64,000 nt of DNA, from the NCBI RefSeq assembly GCF_011397635.1, contig NC_064770.1:22128200-22192199 (forward strand). Reading direction: 5' to 3'. A program made the translations under genes and the position numbers. This DNA is from Epinephelus fuscoguttatus (taxonomy: Eukaryota; Chordata; Actinopteri; Perciformes; Serranidae). Positions 45,786 to 59,499 of the stretch are shown piece by piece. The notes under the pieces were generated by a model, which saw only the letters and a program-made list of their open reading frames with translations, made no database searches and was not told where the DNA came from. Numbering within the stretch: position 1 is the stretch's first letter; each line of letters opens with the position of its first letter.

Positions 45786-48700
45786 CACACAGGACTCTGC
45801 AATCTCTTAGGTAAAGAGATGGAAAGTTTATTTCTAAAACCCTAATCATGGAAATCTCCCCTTTTAAACAATAAACTTTCAACTTTATTTCATCTCCTCT
45901 CCTCGCCAGTACCACATCAAACAAATCCCGAGGTCAACAAGGGTCAGCGAAAGGATTTGGATAATGATGAGGCTCAAAGAAAAAGATTGAGGGTGGTGAA
46001 AGAGAGATGGTAAAAGAAGGGGAGGGGAGCTGATGGGAAGAGAAGAAAGGACAGGGCTGGTGGAGGGAGAAAAGGTGCAAAGGCTAGGTCTTGTAACGAC
46101 AGACCCCCTGATTACATTGTTGCACAAATAAACAGGCCCTCTGCAGGCTCCCTGGAGTCCAGCTGCGGCGCAGGAGAGGAAAGCTTTCATTTCAGGGGGC
46201 TGAGGTCGAGCCAGGCAAGTGAAGGGATGGGGCCTGGCTGTCTACCCGCACCATTTCCTTGCATCTCCATCAGCAAGTCAATGAACAGGGGAACAGGGCA
46301 ACATCCCGTTTGAGAAGCTTGTTGATTACACGCCATTTCCTGCACTTACAGGCCGCCTAGAAAAGCCGTCAGCATGTGGATTAATAACTGTCAATCTAAA
46401 CAAGCTACAGAGAGGAGCTGCTTGGGTTGTAAAGAGAAAGGATGCTGGATATCTGCGCTTTTTGATGATGATGAGGGGCCATCTGTATGGGGTCAGATAA
46501 GTGTTGGAGGAAAGAGGCTGAGGGAGAGACAAGGTTCAGATGCCCTGGAGCCACATCTGTAATCGTCTTTCCTTCACCTCCGACCATTACAGGATCCTGG
46601 TCCTCTCTTCTCTCTGTGTCCTGCAGCTATCAAGGCCCACATCAAGGCATGCCCCTGCCAAATGTATGCCCCCCCCATTAAGGGGGCCATCATCAGATAA
46701 ACAAGATAAACAAGTCCAATTCCTGGCAGGACTGATCAAAGGACTCAATGTTAACCCCGTGGCCAATTTCAAGTAGGCAGAAAAATCAAACACAGATGAG
46801 GTCACATGGAAAAGGGGGAGGCTAATCCATTGTCCCTTTATGGGCACAGAAAGCAAAAGGGACAATGAGGAGGGTGGGGGAAAGAATGGAAATAGCTGGA
46901 AAACAAGGGGGGCATGCGGATACTTTCTCAATTGCACGCTTGCATCTTAATATACCCCAGAAATTGCAACCTTATCCTCACGGTAAAAACAAAATTCCTG
47001 CCAGTCTTTGTGCGTACAGGTGCACCTGCTCACCACTACACATCAAGAAAAACACACCATACAGCAACACACTGAAGATCTCAGATATGAGCTTGTTGTC
47101 TTGGAGGTAATACCAAAGGGCAGCGCTCCAAGTTGTAAAAGTCATCTGATCTTTGTTGTAGGGACTTGGCTGAACGAATTTACAAGAATGATACAAATGC
47201 ACCCCTTCAACTTCTTTGAATTTCCTTGGGAGATAATTGCGTCATCCGGACCAAACACTTGCGTATATGGTGGTATTTCATTAATCTTTTCCCAAAGCCC
47301 CAGTGTTCTCTTGCTTTTGTACATCACCTCTTTCTTGAATGCCCAAACTCTCTCCAGACGCACATGTCAAACGAAACAAACGGTTGACAGACAGAATCTT
47401 TCCAAGTATGCATACGTGGATACGCTTTTTGAATCATTGTCATATTTCTCCTTCCAAGCATTTGCAAAGCATTAGCAAATACAACAGATTTTGGGACAGA
47501 TCCACTGAAAGATGTGAAACCTAACAAAAACGAACGCCGAACTCTTCTTGACTTCAAGGTAGGGGCAGAGAGAAGATGCCTGCTTTTGCTCATGTAATCA
47601 GTTCTTTCACACAGGAGAAGAAAAAAGGAAATTCCATTGGCTCTCACTCTCTCTCACACAAGAGGGCCATATTGAATTGTAATCAAAAGATTATCCCAGA
47701 ATAATCAAACGGCCCCCCATGGGACCACCCACAGAGAGTAGAAAGAAACATGAGACTGGCCACATGCTCTGTTTTTCACTGAGACCTCCATGGCACGGCC
47801 AATATAGGAAGGAGAGAGAAGACAGACAGAGGTGTTTTTTTTGTCCTGACACCTTCAAAAAGATGTGTCCCTTTTTGTGAATGGCATCATCTTGCACTGG
47901 TTGACAGAAGCATCTCAAGAACAAACATTGGCACCTTTTAGTCTCATTGGGCGTCATTTCAAAGAACATCAGAGATATTTAATTCTATGTTATAGTTAGG
48001 CCACACTACCACAACACACTGTATGTCATTGTTTGGGTTGCTGGCTTATCACATAATGGGAACAACTTTACTCTCAAATGATCCTGATAATGACAGGCCC
48101 GGTCTATATTTAGCTCCTGTCTCTTTGACAGGCCTCTTCACTGTTGTAGCTGGAAGTCAGAGCCGTAAACAAAGCTGGCAGAGCTTAGACAAGCATGTGA
48201 TGGCTGCACTCTGCTGCCTGAGGTACGAACCACAGGGTCCAGAGACAGTGAGGGGTGGAATGATACGTGAATGGCTGCACCACATGAAGTTTACAGACAC
48301 CACCACCAAAGACTCTGGTTGAGGCTTGTGGTTCGTCTCAGGGCTTTGACTGACAGAAAAGCCCTGCAAAAGACCAAGGCAGGCTCCGTCAGTAGCCTGC
48401 GGGATGCCGGTGTGGATTGTTGGTGGTGTTTTTCATCACAGGCCAACCAATATGGCTGTCTGATTGAAGAGATGTTTTCCAAGAGGGAAAAATCACTGTC
48501 AAGGGAGGACTTCAAGCTTATGTTTTGAGGTCAGATAAGAAGAAAATGTTTGCGCATCAAGAATAACTTCTCTTCTTCGTCTAGGGTGTTGGGTGGAGGT
48601 GCCTGTGGTAGGTGGTGGGTACATGGCAGACAGACCCCACCCAATTTCTTCATCCCTGGCTAATTAAAGGACCACAAGTCATCCATGGAGACTTCATGGG

Positions 48701-50060
48701 TTCAAAGAGACCTATGTGTCCTCTGCTGTAATTTCAAATCACCGATTTCTGTTATTAATTATACATCTTAAGTGCCTTTGAAGAATGCTTTCCTTCATCA
48801 GGAAGACATAATGTCTGGCGCAGAAAAAAAGACACAAGACTTAAGAAAGCAAAGACGCTTCAATTCATTGGCTCCGATGAATCAGAGCTTCCAGGAAAAT
48901 CAGCAGCGTCTTATTGTATCATTATTATTTTTCTGCCTTGTTTTTCTTTTTTCTAGCAAAACACCCGCGTCTGACATCAGTGTATCATTGTCATTTCGAG
49001 AGTAGTCTTGGAAGCGGAGCAGGGGTTGTGATTGAACTCTGAGAGCTGCCCCGGAGCTGTACTTTGAGGAAGAAACCACGGAACCACAGATAATGCTTTA
49101 CAGTCCACTAGTCTCAACTACTGTCATCAAATTTTCACTTTGTAAGACACTTGAAAAAGATTGTCGTTCCGGGTTTTCTCCAGAGCAAAGGGCATCGCAC
49201 TGATGTCAAACTTGAGACGAGTGAGGAGCAGGAGACGTGTCAAAAGAGTCGTAGATGATTACTTTAGGGAATAAATTGAGAAACTGAAATGGATCAGGAA
49301 GGAAATTGGAAGGTCTGTCAGTATCTGACAAGATAAATAAAGCATTCTCTCATCAAGAGGAGACACTTCTGATTCTGTCTTCACTGTAGGGATCATCTGC
49401 AGTCATCTGGGCAGAGTTTATGGACAGAAAACAAAAGCATCATAGTGTCAGGCAAACAATAAAAATGAAACCACCTCTGTTGACTGGTTGAAGACGAGAA
49501 AGGCACGAGACACAAGTTCAAACACTGCAGAGTCTCTTCCTCGTCTACTTTCCACTGGTGTAAAGACTTTTCAGGAGACAGGGGAAGGCATCTCCCTTTC
49601 ATCCCTCACCACAGACAAACATAGACATATAAAAACATCCATGTTGAAAAGTGGCAATAGTCCTTTTAATTCCAGACAAACCCAATGTGAAGAACTTAAT
49701 TACAGAACGGGGGCAACCCAGCCCTTTTGAAAATTACACTTACAGTAAGACCTTTGAAGCAAATACTTCCTTTATCCAATTTTTTCTTTTGTTCAATGTT
49801 TTGTCTCTTGTAAAACATGCCATTGACTACTGCGGTTTCTAGTGGGTCTCTGTCTTTTCTCGTCTGTCTCCATCTCTGTCAGGCATTTGCTCATCAAAGA
49901 CCTTTTGGACACACAGTGGAGGGCAGAAATATTTCAAACCCCAGTTTGTGGTTTCATTTCTTTGGCTAATTTTTCCATAATCAATCACCAATGCCAGACT
50001 TTAATTTAAGGATATTACACAAAATAATCAAACAAACTCATAGATGCCACTTTTGCAGCA
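45785..50060. other. no gene recognised
   Basis: Apart from a purine-rich stretch (about 45960-46085) and a CCCCCCC run near 46670, I see unique-looking non-coding sequence. The longest frame (155 codons, 47008-47475) shows no domain, no family resemblance and no exon ends that build a gene. Confidence 0.4.
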
Positions 50061-50063
50061 TAT

Positions 50064-51222
50064 TAAAGGATAACTTTGGTATTTTTTAACCAGGACCCCA
50101 TTTTTTAAATGTTTTTGTGCCAAAGTGACTAATGGGAATGACAGTTTTTGAATGTGGTCCAGTATTGAGCAAGAGCCCTGCAGCCGGCATGCTGCAATGT
50201 AAGGTTAATATACACTGCCACTGAGAGTATGGGGTTTTGCCACTGACAGACTCAGATTGCTATTATGAGTGTCTGATTATATTAGGGAAGAAGGATCTTA
50301 CAAGAAAAAGGATCTTACTGTTTTACAGCAAAGTAACCGTGTTGTCATAATGGTAAGCTAGTTTCTACCTTTCAGGAATTATTTATTTGTTTGATAGTGG
50401 GTTGCTTTTTTGCTTAAAGGGCAACTATTATATTTTTAACTTTGACCCTATTTATAAATAAATAAACTTTGACTTAACAAAAAGATCTATCTCTGTAAGA
50501 ATCCGTTCCATAAAGATGTCAGACACTTAAAATAATCAGAACCTGTCAGAGGCAAAAACAAACACTTCTAGTGGACGTAAAGTGGCAGAGCACAAATGCC
50601 CTGAGTGGTAATATGGCAGCCCATTTCGCTGCTGCCAGCTACAGCGCTCTCGCTCAATACTACACCACTTTCATTAAGTGTTATCTCTATTAGGGCTACA
50701 TTGATTAGTCGACTAATCGATGACTAATCGACTATTAAAATAATCGGTGACTATTTTAGTCGTCGACTAATTGGTTTGAATCATTTTTCAAAGCGAAGTA
50801 CTATATAATCACCCCAAAATACTCTTATTGCAGCTTCTTACGTTCAAATATTGGCAGCTTTACACACTCTCCCATGATTGTGAACTAAAACCCTTTGGGG
50901 TGAGTATGAAACAAGACATTAGATGACATAATTTTGGGATTTGGGAGAGACAGACCGACATTTTTCAACATTTTAACACATTTTTCGATAAAATGATTAG
51001 TCGACTAATTGAAGAAATAATCGACAGATTAGTCGACAATGAAAATAATCGTTAGTTGCAGCCCTAATCTCTATAGTCATTAAGACACAACAACATGTAA
51101 AGGGTCAAGGTTTAAAATACAATAGCTGCCCTTTAAGCAAAAAAGCAACCCGCTATCAAAAAAATAAATAATTCCTGAAAGGTAGAAACTAGCTTCCCAT
51201 TATAGCAACACAGTTACGTTGC
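50064..51222. mobile_element. foldback repeat unit hosting a hAT MITE
   Basis: The part from 'taaaggataactttggtatt' to about 50300 is a dispersed repeat type I know from fish ('gtccagtattgagcaagagc'). Two inverted arms of about 98 bp follow: 50328-50426 (with 'aggaattatttatttgtttg') and 51124-51222 (with 'aaataaataattcctgaaag'). The loop between them carries the hAT MITE at 50691-51066. Whether the left repeat and the foldback are one element is uncertain. Confidence 0.6.
50691..51066. mobile_element. 376-bp hAT MITE with perfect 8-bp target duplication
   Basis: Ends TAGGGCTACA and TGCAGCCCTA are inverted repeats with one mismatch. Both sides carry ATCTCTAT (50683-50690 and 51067-51074), the 8-bp duplication expected for hAT. 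Subterminal parts are packed with 'attagtcgactaatcgatga'-type palindromes. Non-autonomous. Confidence 0.92.
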
Positions 51223-52980
51223 TTTTCCCTGTGGTCTTGACATTGACTCAGCCATTGATAGCCATGTGTCAGACTGTGCTCACAGGAGAAGTATTAGGCA
51301 AGAGCATTTGGTGTGAATGAAGATTTTATTGCCCTTTGTTGACTTGTATTACCAAGTTCTTACAATGCCTCACTCAAGCAGCAACAAAACTGGCGCTGAG
51401 AATTAGCCAGGTGCTTCTTTACAAACCGCTCCAAGTTTCCAACTGCCAACACAAATAACACGATCAAGTATTTAATCAACACAAACATGTGGTTAATAAT
51501 CCCACCGCACTCAGGTGAAACAACTTCAAAAGTGGAGTGTGATCCCATGACATAATGCCCAGAAATGAAAAACAGACGTTTCCATTTTGTTTGACAAGAA
51601 TTCTGTTAATTCCTTTCTGCTGAGCGTGGATGTCTGATACAAGTTAAAGATTTCCTCTATATCAGCTCATTAGTGCAACGCAGTAAAGGTAAAGCTTTGT
51701 GGTTGGACAGGACTAGAAGTTCTGGCACTGAACCTCTACCTGAAGCCATCGCAGTAAACCGCGGGAAAGTGAGAGGGGTGTGTTGTTTCACTCTCATCTT
51801 TCTCTCAGGCGGGCGTAGGTGATGCACTGCCAGGTCTGAGCTACGGTGTTGGGTTCGGCAGTAAATCAGCTTGGTCTCTGATGATCAAACGCTTGTCGTT
51901 ATTTCCCGCTCTTTCATGTAATCTCATAAAAGGCCGACCACTCTGATGGACTGAGCCTGCCTGCGAAGCCAGCCGGGCCTCCCATGCTGGCATCTCAGTG
52001 TGTGTGGCTCTGTTAGTTCTTTCTTGAAAATCAGACTTAGGAGGAAAACAAAACAAGGCTGAATGACGGCATGAAGAGCATCACTTTGAGGATGCATTGA
52101 GAGTACACCACACTGGGGTCGCTTTTTTTTCTCAGTATGCACACGGGGAGCAGAGCCATTTAAGAGGGAAGAGGCTACAACGTGATGAGGTGGATGTATG
52201 CAATTATTTTTCAAGCTTGGGTAAAGCAAAAATAAATGTGTTATGAGTTTCTCACACCACAGAATAATGTGTCACTAACCAGCCAAATCTAAATCATTAA
52301 AAAAAGCCAAGTATATAAAGGTAGGTTTCAAAACCATGAAAAAAATTTGTCGTTTGAAGGTGATGAAGTGAAACTCTTGTGAGCAGCTAACGTTAGCACA
52401 CAGCACATCCCAACAGCAATGGGCAGTAACTTCCCGGCTGGTGGCCGATTTAGGCTTAAAGACCGAAAGGTACTTACACGATGGCTATCTTGCTTTTGTT
52501 TATGTGTTTGCGGTTTTTAGCAGAGTTGTTTATTCATGTAGTCCTTAGAATGAAAGCGCTAAGGGAGCTTTTTGAATGTAGCAAACCTGCCACTCACGCA
52601 TGGGGTGAAAAAAGTGAAACAAAACCTAGAACCCGAAACGTTAGTAGTAACATATTTTTTATACCATGGGGGGGAGGTTATGATAAAGGTGGCTCTTGTG
52701 CGTCATCAAGCCCTGATTTCAGGCCCTCAGGAAGTGTGCTGGCCTTTGAAGCCAATTTTCATAGTGGCTAAACAGTGTAATTACACCATCACCTGATGCC
52801 CTGTGGCCCATAAAGACTTTTTCCCATAGACTTAAAGGCACGCTAGGCAACGTTGGGCGTCACTTCTGTTTATGTTCAACAATGTTATCAAACACTATGA
52901 AGCTAGCTTGCCCCTCCCCCCTCGTCCTCCATGACTCTGTCATGAATGAGCGATAGCTGCTAGTTACCCTGGATTTACAC
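51223..52980. other. no gene recognised
   Basis: Non-coding sequence without clear exons. A short 'ttaaaggcacgctaggcaac' stretch near 52833 may start another dispersed repeat. Confidence 0.35.
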
Positions 52981-52984
52981 ACCT

Positions 52985-53400
52985 GTTCAAGGGATAGTGC
53001 ACCCAACATGAAAATTCAGCCATTTTCTACTCACCCATATGCCGATGGAGGCTCAGGTGAAGTTTTAGAGTCCTCACAACACTTGCGGAGATCCAAGGGG
53101 AGAGGAGGTAGCAACACAACTCCACCTAATGGAGGCTTACTGTGCCCCAGGTTTAAAAACACATAATTGAAACCATAAAGTATCTCCATACTGCTCGTCC
53201 GTAGTGATCCAAGTGTCCTGAAGCCCCGACATAAAAAGTTGTTTGGAAAAATGTCATTTGAACTCTGTTTTTAGCCTCACTGTAGCCTGTAGCTCTAACT
53301 CCCTCTCTGGGCACTGCGTTTACGTGTGCGCATTTGCGCGAGACCGTGAGACATGGGCACCACGTTCATGTGTGTGTGCTTGTTTTCGCTGGGCTCGCGC
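52985..53400. repeat. dispersed DNA-element repeat
   Basis: 'caagggatagtgcacccaac', 'tcacccatatgccgatggag', 'ctccatactgctcgtccgta' and 'gaagccccgacataaaaagt' are phrases of a repeat I recognise as abundant in percomorph fish. A probably related piece, 'cagtgccgatcatcccggta', lies at about 53820. The right boundary is unclear. Confidence 0.5.
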
Positions 53401-54129
53401 TGGCTGGTTGGTGCAGCTTCGACCAAAATGTTTATGTTGCCATTTACGGAGCTTGGGCTGCCTACAGAGACCGGACTTTTTCACAGCATATTCAGAGGAC
53501 ATGTAGCTAGCGGATCGTGAGGAGATGCTGTATGTAACCAAAACTTTTCAAGCTTAAGAAGACTTAGAGAGCCTTTAAACGAAAGAGAGGTCTGTAAATC
53601 AGTGTATGCATCATTTATGCATTTTTGGAGTATCACAACCCTTGCTAAATGACTCATTTCACTTTTGGAATTAAATCCATTTTGTCCAGTAGCGTTTGGG
53701 AAGTCTAGAAGAGCAGCACGATTCAATCATTTTATCCCTATTCAAGTTAACTAAGCACTAAACTGGAAGTTGTCGGCTTGGCCAGCGGAAGTCTCTTGCG
53801 CGCCTACTCTATAGGCCACACAGTGCCGATCATCCCGGTAATTTTGTATGCAGCAGTTAAACCATTTTGGCTTCATGAGCCACTGAGCAACTTTCATAGG
53901 AATAATCCCCTTCGACTCTTCAAGTTCTTACTCCACATCCGTCTTTTCACATGTTTTCAACAAGTATTTTCTGACATGTATAATGTGTTAAGACAGAAAT
54001 TTCTGATTTAACTTTACCTGGACTGTATGGCAATGGTCCTGTTATATCGTAGGTAACTGGACTTGCTTGAGTTTCTTAAAGACATTTCGCCTCTTAGATG
54101 AGAGTTGAAACGTCTTCAAGAAACTCTTG

Positions 54130-57100
54130 CCTACGATGTGGCACTTAGGGATCCTGATTTATGTGAAATATTTCACAGAAATATACATGAACTGTGGCCA
54201 AAGGATTAAAGGAGGCTTTATGCTGTCATCTGAGAGTTTAGCATTGAGCAAACTTACACGAAGTCACTGCCATTTTTTTCCAGTAAAACCTAAAATTTGC
54301 GTGTGAAAAATAGGTGGCAGGAAGACGAGATGAAGCGTCTTGGTGGAAGACTAATAAAATGTCTGAAACCACTGCGACTCAGAACGAAAAGAGACAAACA
54401 TCAAAGTCAATAGACTGGCTGTTTGATCTCCCCAAGTTTTTCCTCTCTTTTTAACATCACTCTGGCCCGTTTACACTCTGGTCTTCATTATCCTCCTCTG
54501 CCCTTAAAATCATTTAAAATCTATCAGGGTCTGACATGAGAAGGCAGCTACAGAATAAGAAAGAGCTGCGCAGTGACCACTTCGATACACAACATTTACC
54601 AGCCAATATCACTTCATCTCCTACCAAATTACACATCTTATGTGGGATCTCGCGTCGCTTTGAACGGAACGGTTGGTAGTTGTAATGGATGTTCTGTTCT
54701 CGACCTCCAGGGAGGTTTATGGCTCGCTTTTTGACAAATGGGCAAGAGGGAGATAAAACGCTAACACACACAGACACCCACTCCCCCCTGAAATAAAATA
54801 AATCAATAACCATAAAAAGGCAGCTATTAAAGTGTTGGATAGCTACACATTAGGAATAAAAGTAGGATTTTGGCTGATGTGTAAAGGCTTTCAAAGATGG
54901 TGCGGGCCGCACACATCACTGATAAATGGATGGTGTGGTCGGGATGTATCAAACATGTGCTGGTAGACCAATAAAGACCAAAACTGCTGGCAGCTGCAGG
55001 ACAACTCATTCACAGCTTTTGGAGATTTTGGCAGCTTGGGCAAGAGAGAGGGAACGTGGATGTTACAGGTCCTCCATTGAAACATTTTCCGTGGCATTAA
55101 GTATTCCTAAACATTTGTCAGTATATCTGCCTGTGGTTACAACTGAATGTGCTTTATGTTTGTGTATCAGTGTCACTTTGGTGTTTTTATGTTGTAGCAT
55201 GTCGGCATATGTGCGTGTGTACGAAGCCTCAAAGAGACAAGGCCACTTGTGCCCATGGCGTCTGGTAGAGCTCGTGACTGTGCCTGTTTAACTCCACTAA
55301 CAGAGCACCGTTCCACAAAGCCCATCACGCAACCCACAGATGTCCCACAGGACAGACAGGACTGCGCCGCAACCAACAAGAAGCAGTAATAACCCCCCCC
55401 AGCCCACACACCCGTGCACACACTCACACACACAAGCAAACAAAACAAACACATACACTGACACACAGGACCTGGCAGACTGCACTGAATTTTCTTCAAA
55501 ACATTAAATGTGGCTCCAAACTTGGTCCAAAAAAAACCTGTACTTTCTCATGTGACTCTGGTGGTATCTCTCCAGATATCTTGGGCTTTGATTGCGCAGG
55601 TTTTCAGATGTCCATACATTACATAAAAATGTCAGCATTTTTTTTCTGCACACATTGTCCACGTTTAACGGGTTGATCCCACTTTTTTGCATAGTGACTT
55701 TTTCCATGGTCACAAGTTGTTCCAAACTCACTGGTAAATGATGAAGACGATAATTAGGGTTAAATGCAAAAAGGAAGAATTTCTTGGAGAAGACGGGGAA
55801 AATAATTTATTGTCTGGTCGAAAAATAATGTTTAAAGATCACCATTTAGTTTAGACTTCGGGCATAAAAAGACAAGCCAATGCCTTTGATAAAAGCCTGC
55901 AAATTATGGTGTAATTATTCAGTATTTATGGGGCAATTACACAATAAATAGGGGGTACAATGATATGGTTACGGGAACAAAAGAGGACGCTTAAAGGTAA
56001 AAACTTATAAAAGACTTTTAATGGATCACGTTTTGACTGTTTTTTAACTACAGCATACTTTGTAAAATTACAGGGTATTGTATTGGACTTATAAATAAAT
56101 GATGGGGTACGGAAACATCACTGAGCCTCACAGCAAATACTACACAAAAACTGCGGTAAGTGGCTCACTGGATTGGCTAATTCATACATTCATGGTCTGC
56201 AGCCTTGTGTTCTTGATTGAACACACACCCACAGTACAAGCCAGGTATGTGAGCAACATAAAATAAAGTTCTCACCACCAAACAAAGCCACCCATCGGTT
56301 AATGTCAGGCCGTCAGTGAGCATCTATCACCCTATTTTTGCAGTGTGTCCTGCACTACTGGCACTAGTTGGCCCTTGGCGGCTTTTTTTCCCAGCCAATT
56401 CAGGATGTTGAATGGATGCTGGAGACAGCGGAGCTCACCAGTGAGAAAAATCACTCTGAGGTCCCTTTCCCACTGCACGAAAAACCCTCTAACATCCACT
56501 AATATCAGGCTTTTTAATTTAATGGGAAAGGTTCAAATCGGCATTCACTCTTGGGTCAAATGAGGCTGCAGTAGTCACGGGAATTCATTGACTCCAGCTC
56601 TGACCAGCTTCCATCAATAGTGATGGCAATACAACACTGCAGGTGAATATGCTAATTTTAGCCCCATGACCGGTGTGATACAATGACAAGCCTCCAGAAA
56701 ATACAAAGGTGTCAGCCCCAGCAGGACTTGGTCATCATTCCATATAGTCTGCCCCAAGTTTGAAAGAGAGACTGAATTACTAAGAGATATATAAAAAAGA
56801 GGTAACCACCGTAATATTTTCACTAGCCTCCATGCTGCTTTCTACTCTTTACTAACTTGTTTTCTGGACAATTGTGGCCCCTTCATAACGTTGAACGTGA
56901 CACACCAGAAAAAGAAAAAAACACACAGAAAGGCACACTCGTCTGCTGCAGACATGGCTCTAGTCTACTGGCAATGGGAAAGGAGTCTATAGCCTATTTT
57001 TAGCAGCTTTTCCTGTGTTTAAAAAAAATGCATGCATGCGCTAATTTTGGTGGAAAAAGGGGATGATTGGCAGTTTAGCTCAGTACATGAGAAGAGAAAT
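54130..57100. other. no gene recognised
   Basis: Non-coding sequence with a C-rich/CA-rich patch at about 55390-55470. No exon series or domain-bearing frame was found on either strand. Confidence 0.4.
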
Positions 57101-57107
57101 GGAGGTT

Positions 57108-57280
57108 ATTAGGGCGCCTGGTGGCTTAGTGGGTAGAGCAGACATCCTATGTTCTAAGGCAGCGTCCTTGCCGCAGTCGCTGAAGGTTCAATTTCAGCCT
57201 GCAGTCCTTTGCTGCATGTCATCCCCTCTGACACTTGGACTGTGCTATCTAATAAAGCCAAAAATAAATAAATGGAAGTG
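57108..57280 (+). repeat. tRNA-derived SINE
   Basis: 'ggcgcctggtggcttagtgg' and 'gggtagagcag' form a tRNA-like 5' end with an A box. 'gaaggttcaatttcagcctg' gives the B box, then 'ctttgctgcatgtcatcccc' and an 'ataaagccaaaaataaataa' tail. The whole unit is about 170 bp and matches a SINE type I know from many teleosts. It is not a functional tRNA, since the cloverleaf is not kept. Confidence 0.75.
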
Positions 57281-57599
57281 AGGAAAGTAAACAAACAACA
57301 TAAGTCATGAGGGCGTGACATCAAAACAAATTCATTATTTAAGATAAGACTATTTAGCCATTGAGCTTTTGGCAGAAACGGCTTGTAATTGTTTGAATTG
57401 TTATTCGCACACGATAAATATCCTTGTTTTGTCAAAATTGCATTGTGTTGTTAATATGCTAACTGGCTAACTAGCGTCTTGAATGCGTTCTGTCGGTCTT
57501 CTGATTTCTCTTTCTTAATGACAAATCACCGCCTGCTGGTACGGAGGAGTATTTTCCCTCACATATTGTACGTACAGAATGTACAGTACATGCTAGTTG

Positions 57600-57750
57600 G
57601 CTGTTTGCTCAAGTCTTTGTGTAGTAATTAATGCAACTTTTTGGCGGAGACACAGGTGACATGAGGCGATGCAACGGTCAACCTTTGTCGCCACTAGCTG
57701 CTTGATTTCGGTTTGGTGTGTCTGGGCCTTTACTCTGCTTGTAGTGATTT
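57600..57750. repeat. dispersed repeat, copy 2 of a pair
   Basis: Opposite-orientation partner of 44605-44810. Shared phrases are 'gcaactttttggcggagaca', 'gccactagctgcttgatttc' and 'ggtttggtgtgtctgggcct'. Confidence 0.6.
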
Positions 57751-57932
57751 TAAATAGTGAGCAATAGAAAATAGCAATAGAAAAGTGCTTCCACAAAAAT
57801 GATCCGCTGTTCATTTGGAGCAGCGGCGATAACACTTGAACTAAAGCTGGTAAATTTCTGGCTGGATACAAAAATGTTGGGAAATGTTTCAGCTAAATCT
57901 GTGAAGTCCTCCAAGGCAGAAGTGAAATCAAG

Positions 57933-57936
<4 letters not shown>

Positions 57937-57967
<31 letters not shown>
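57937..57967. repeat. (TG)n microsatellite
   Basis: About 15 uninterrupted TG units following AGCTTT. Confidence 0.95.
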
Positions 57968-57968
<1 letters not shown>

Positions 57969-59284
57969 TTTACATTCACAGTTAGGCTACTTTCCAGCAT
58001 TGCCTGGGGCTGACATGCAACATGGGCTCTGACTTCAAAGCCTCCAAAGAAAATATATAAATACAAAACCATTAGCCAGCTTGTTTTCTTTAGTTAACAT
58101 TTCAAACACACTGCGGAGTGGATCGTATTTTCAGTCCCTTCTCTGTAACTCAAATGTTGATGTTGTTTTTCTGATGGTCCCGAGGCAAACTGTAGTGGCA
58201 CAGCTGGAAAGTCCTCAGCACCCTTAAAAAATGGCTGCACAAACACACCCGAGTCAGGCAGAACACAACCTCCTTTGGCCTGCGTGGACTCCCCTGCCAG
58301 CTGCCCACTAGGATACAATTTGCATTTGGCCCTCAGCACAGCGGAGCCACAAGCATAGGTTTCAATGTCAGCAACGAGTTGAGCATATACAAACCCAGAG
58401 GTGGTGGCATCGCAGAGGAGAAAGAACAGTCGACACCGCTGGAATACATCATTATATCGGATATACCATTCACAAGCATGGTGGGGGGGAGTAACAGCCA
58501 TTTTTATTAGAGACGCTAAGAAGTTTATAAACAGAGCCACTTGACACAGTGAACTTAAGATTCGAGGGTGATCCTCTGTGTAGACAGATTACCACTTCAT
58601 TAAACAAACCAAGACCTCAAAGAGTAACAAGCCCTTGGACACGCATACCACAGAGAGAGAGAGCAACCCGGATCCTCTAGCCACATGAGACAGTAACAGG
58701 CTGTCTGTCCCAGAGGTTATTACAATTCCAAACATTTATTGGAAGGAAATCAAGAAATGCGTGTCTTTTTTGTCTTCCCTTCTTACTTCTGCCCACAAAA
58801 TTACATTTGAGCAATAAAAATGTTTATATGTTAGGTATATAAATGCTTGGGAATAGCACTTTGAGACTATTTCTAAACCCGCTCGGCGCTGAAATAACAT
58901 CATAAAAAGACACATGAATCAGTAAAAATAATGCTCAGAAGGAAAATAAAACCTTCCTCTGTTTCAAGTAGCTATTATAAAAGGCACAGACAGCTGTCAG
59001 GAGAACAATTCGATGTGTGTGACCGCAGCGCGAGTTTGACCGGAATAGGCCGTAAAAGCATAATGAAGCACTGGCTTCAGCAGCATGAAGGCATGCATGA
59101 CAAAATCTGTAAAAAGTGAGGAAAGATACTACGATTATGGTCTGGTCAGCTAACTTTGAAGAGAGGGGATTTTTTGTTTTTGTTATTGAAGGCATCAATC
59201 TTCTTAAGTCCAATCATTCACCAAAGCCTTTATGCTCAGTTAATAGAAACAGGACTACAGAAACGACCATATTAAAGGAAGAAT

Positions 59285-59490
59285 CAACATTTTGGGAAAC
59301 GCACTGACTTGCTTTCTTGCTGAGAGTTAGATGGCAAGATTGATACCACTCTCATGAACAACAGCTGGTTAGCTTAGCTTAGCATAAAGACTGGAAACAG
59401 GGGGAAACAGCTAGCTCTGTTTGGCTCTGTCCAAAGGTTATAAAATCTGCCTACCAGCACATCTTAAGCTCACAAATCAATATGTTTCAT
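59285..59490. repeat. dispersed fish repeat (MITE-like), copy 1
   Basis: 'ttttgggaaacgcactgact', 'cttgctgagagttagatggc', 'taccactctcatgaacaaca' and 'ggttagcttagcttagcata' followed by 'ggaaacagggggaaacagct' are phrases of a repeat I recognise as common in teleosts. Partial copies are at 63545-63660 ('aagctacagccagcagctgg') and, for the start only, at 15757-15792. Confidence 0.6.
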
Positions 59491-59499
59491 CTTGTTTGC

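Noticed and set aside
47008-47475. 155-codon plus-strand open frame
   Set aside because: No family resemblance, no signal or membrane pattern expected of a real protein, and no exon boundaries that build a gene.
50700-50770. Dense GACTAATCGAT-type motifs as a transcription-factor cluster
   Set aside because: They are the subterminal palindromes of a hAT MITE with clean target duplications.
57108-57180. Possible functional tRNA gene
   Set aside because: The A- and B-box-like parts are present, but the spacing and stems do not make a cloverleaf, and the body and tail are those of a SINE.
58094-58540. 148-codon minus-strand open frame
   Set aside because: Long for the region but without recognisable domain, biased composition, splice partners or promoter features; treated as chance.
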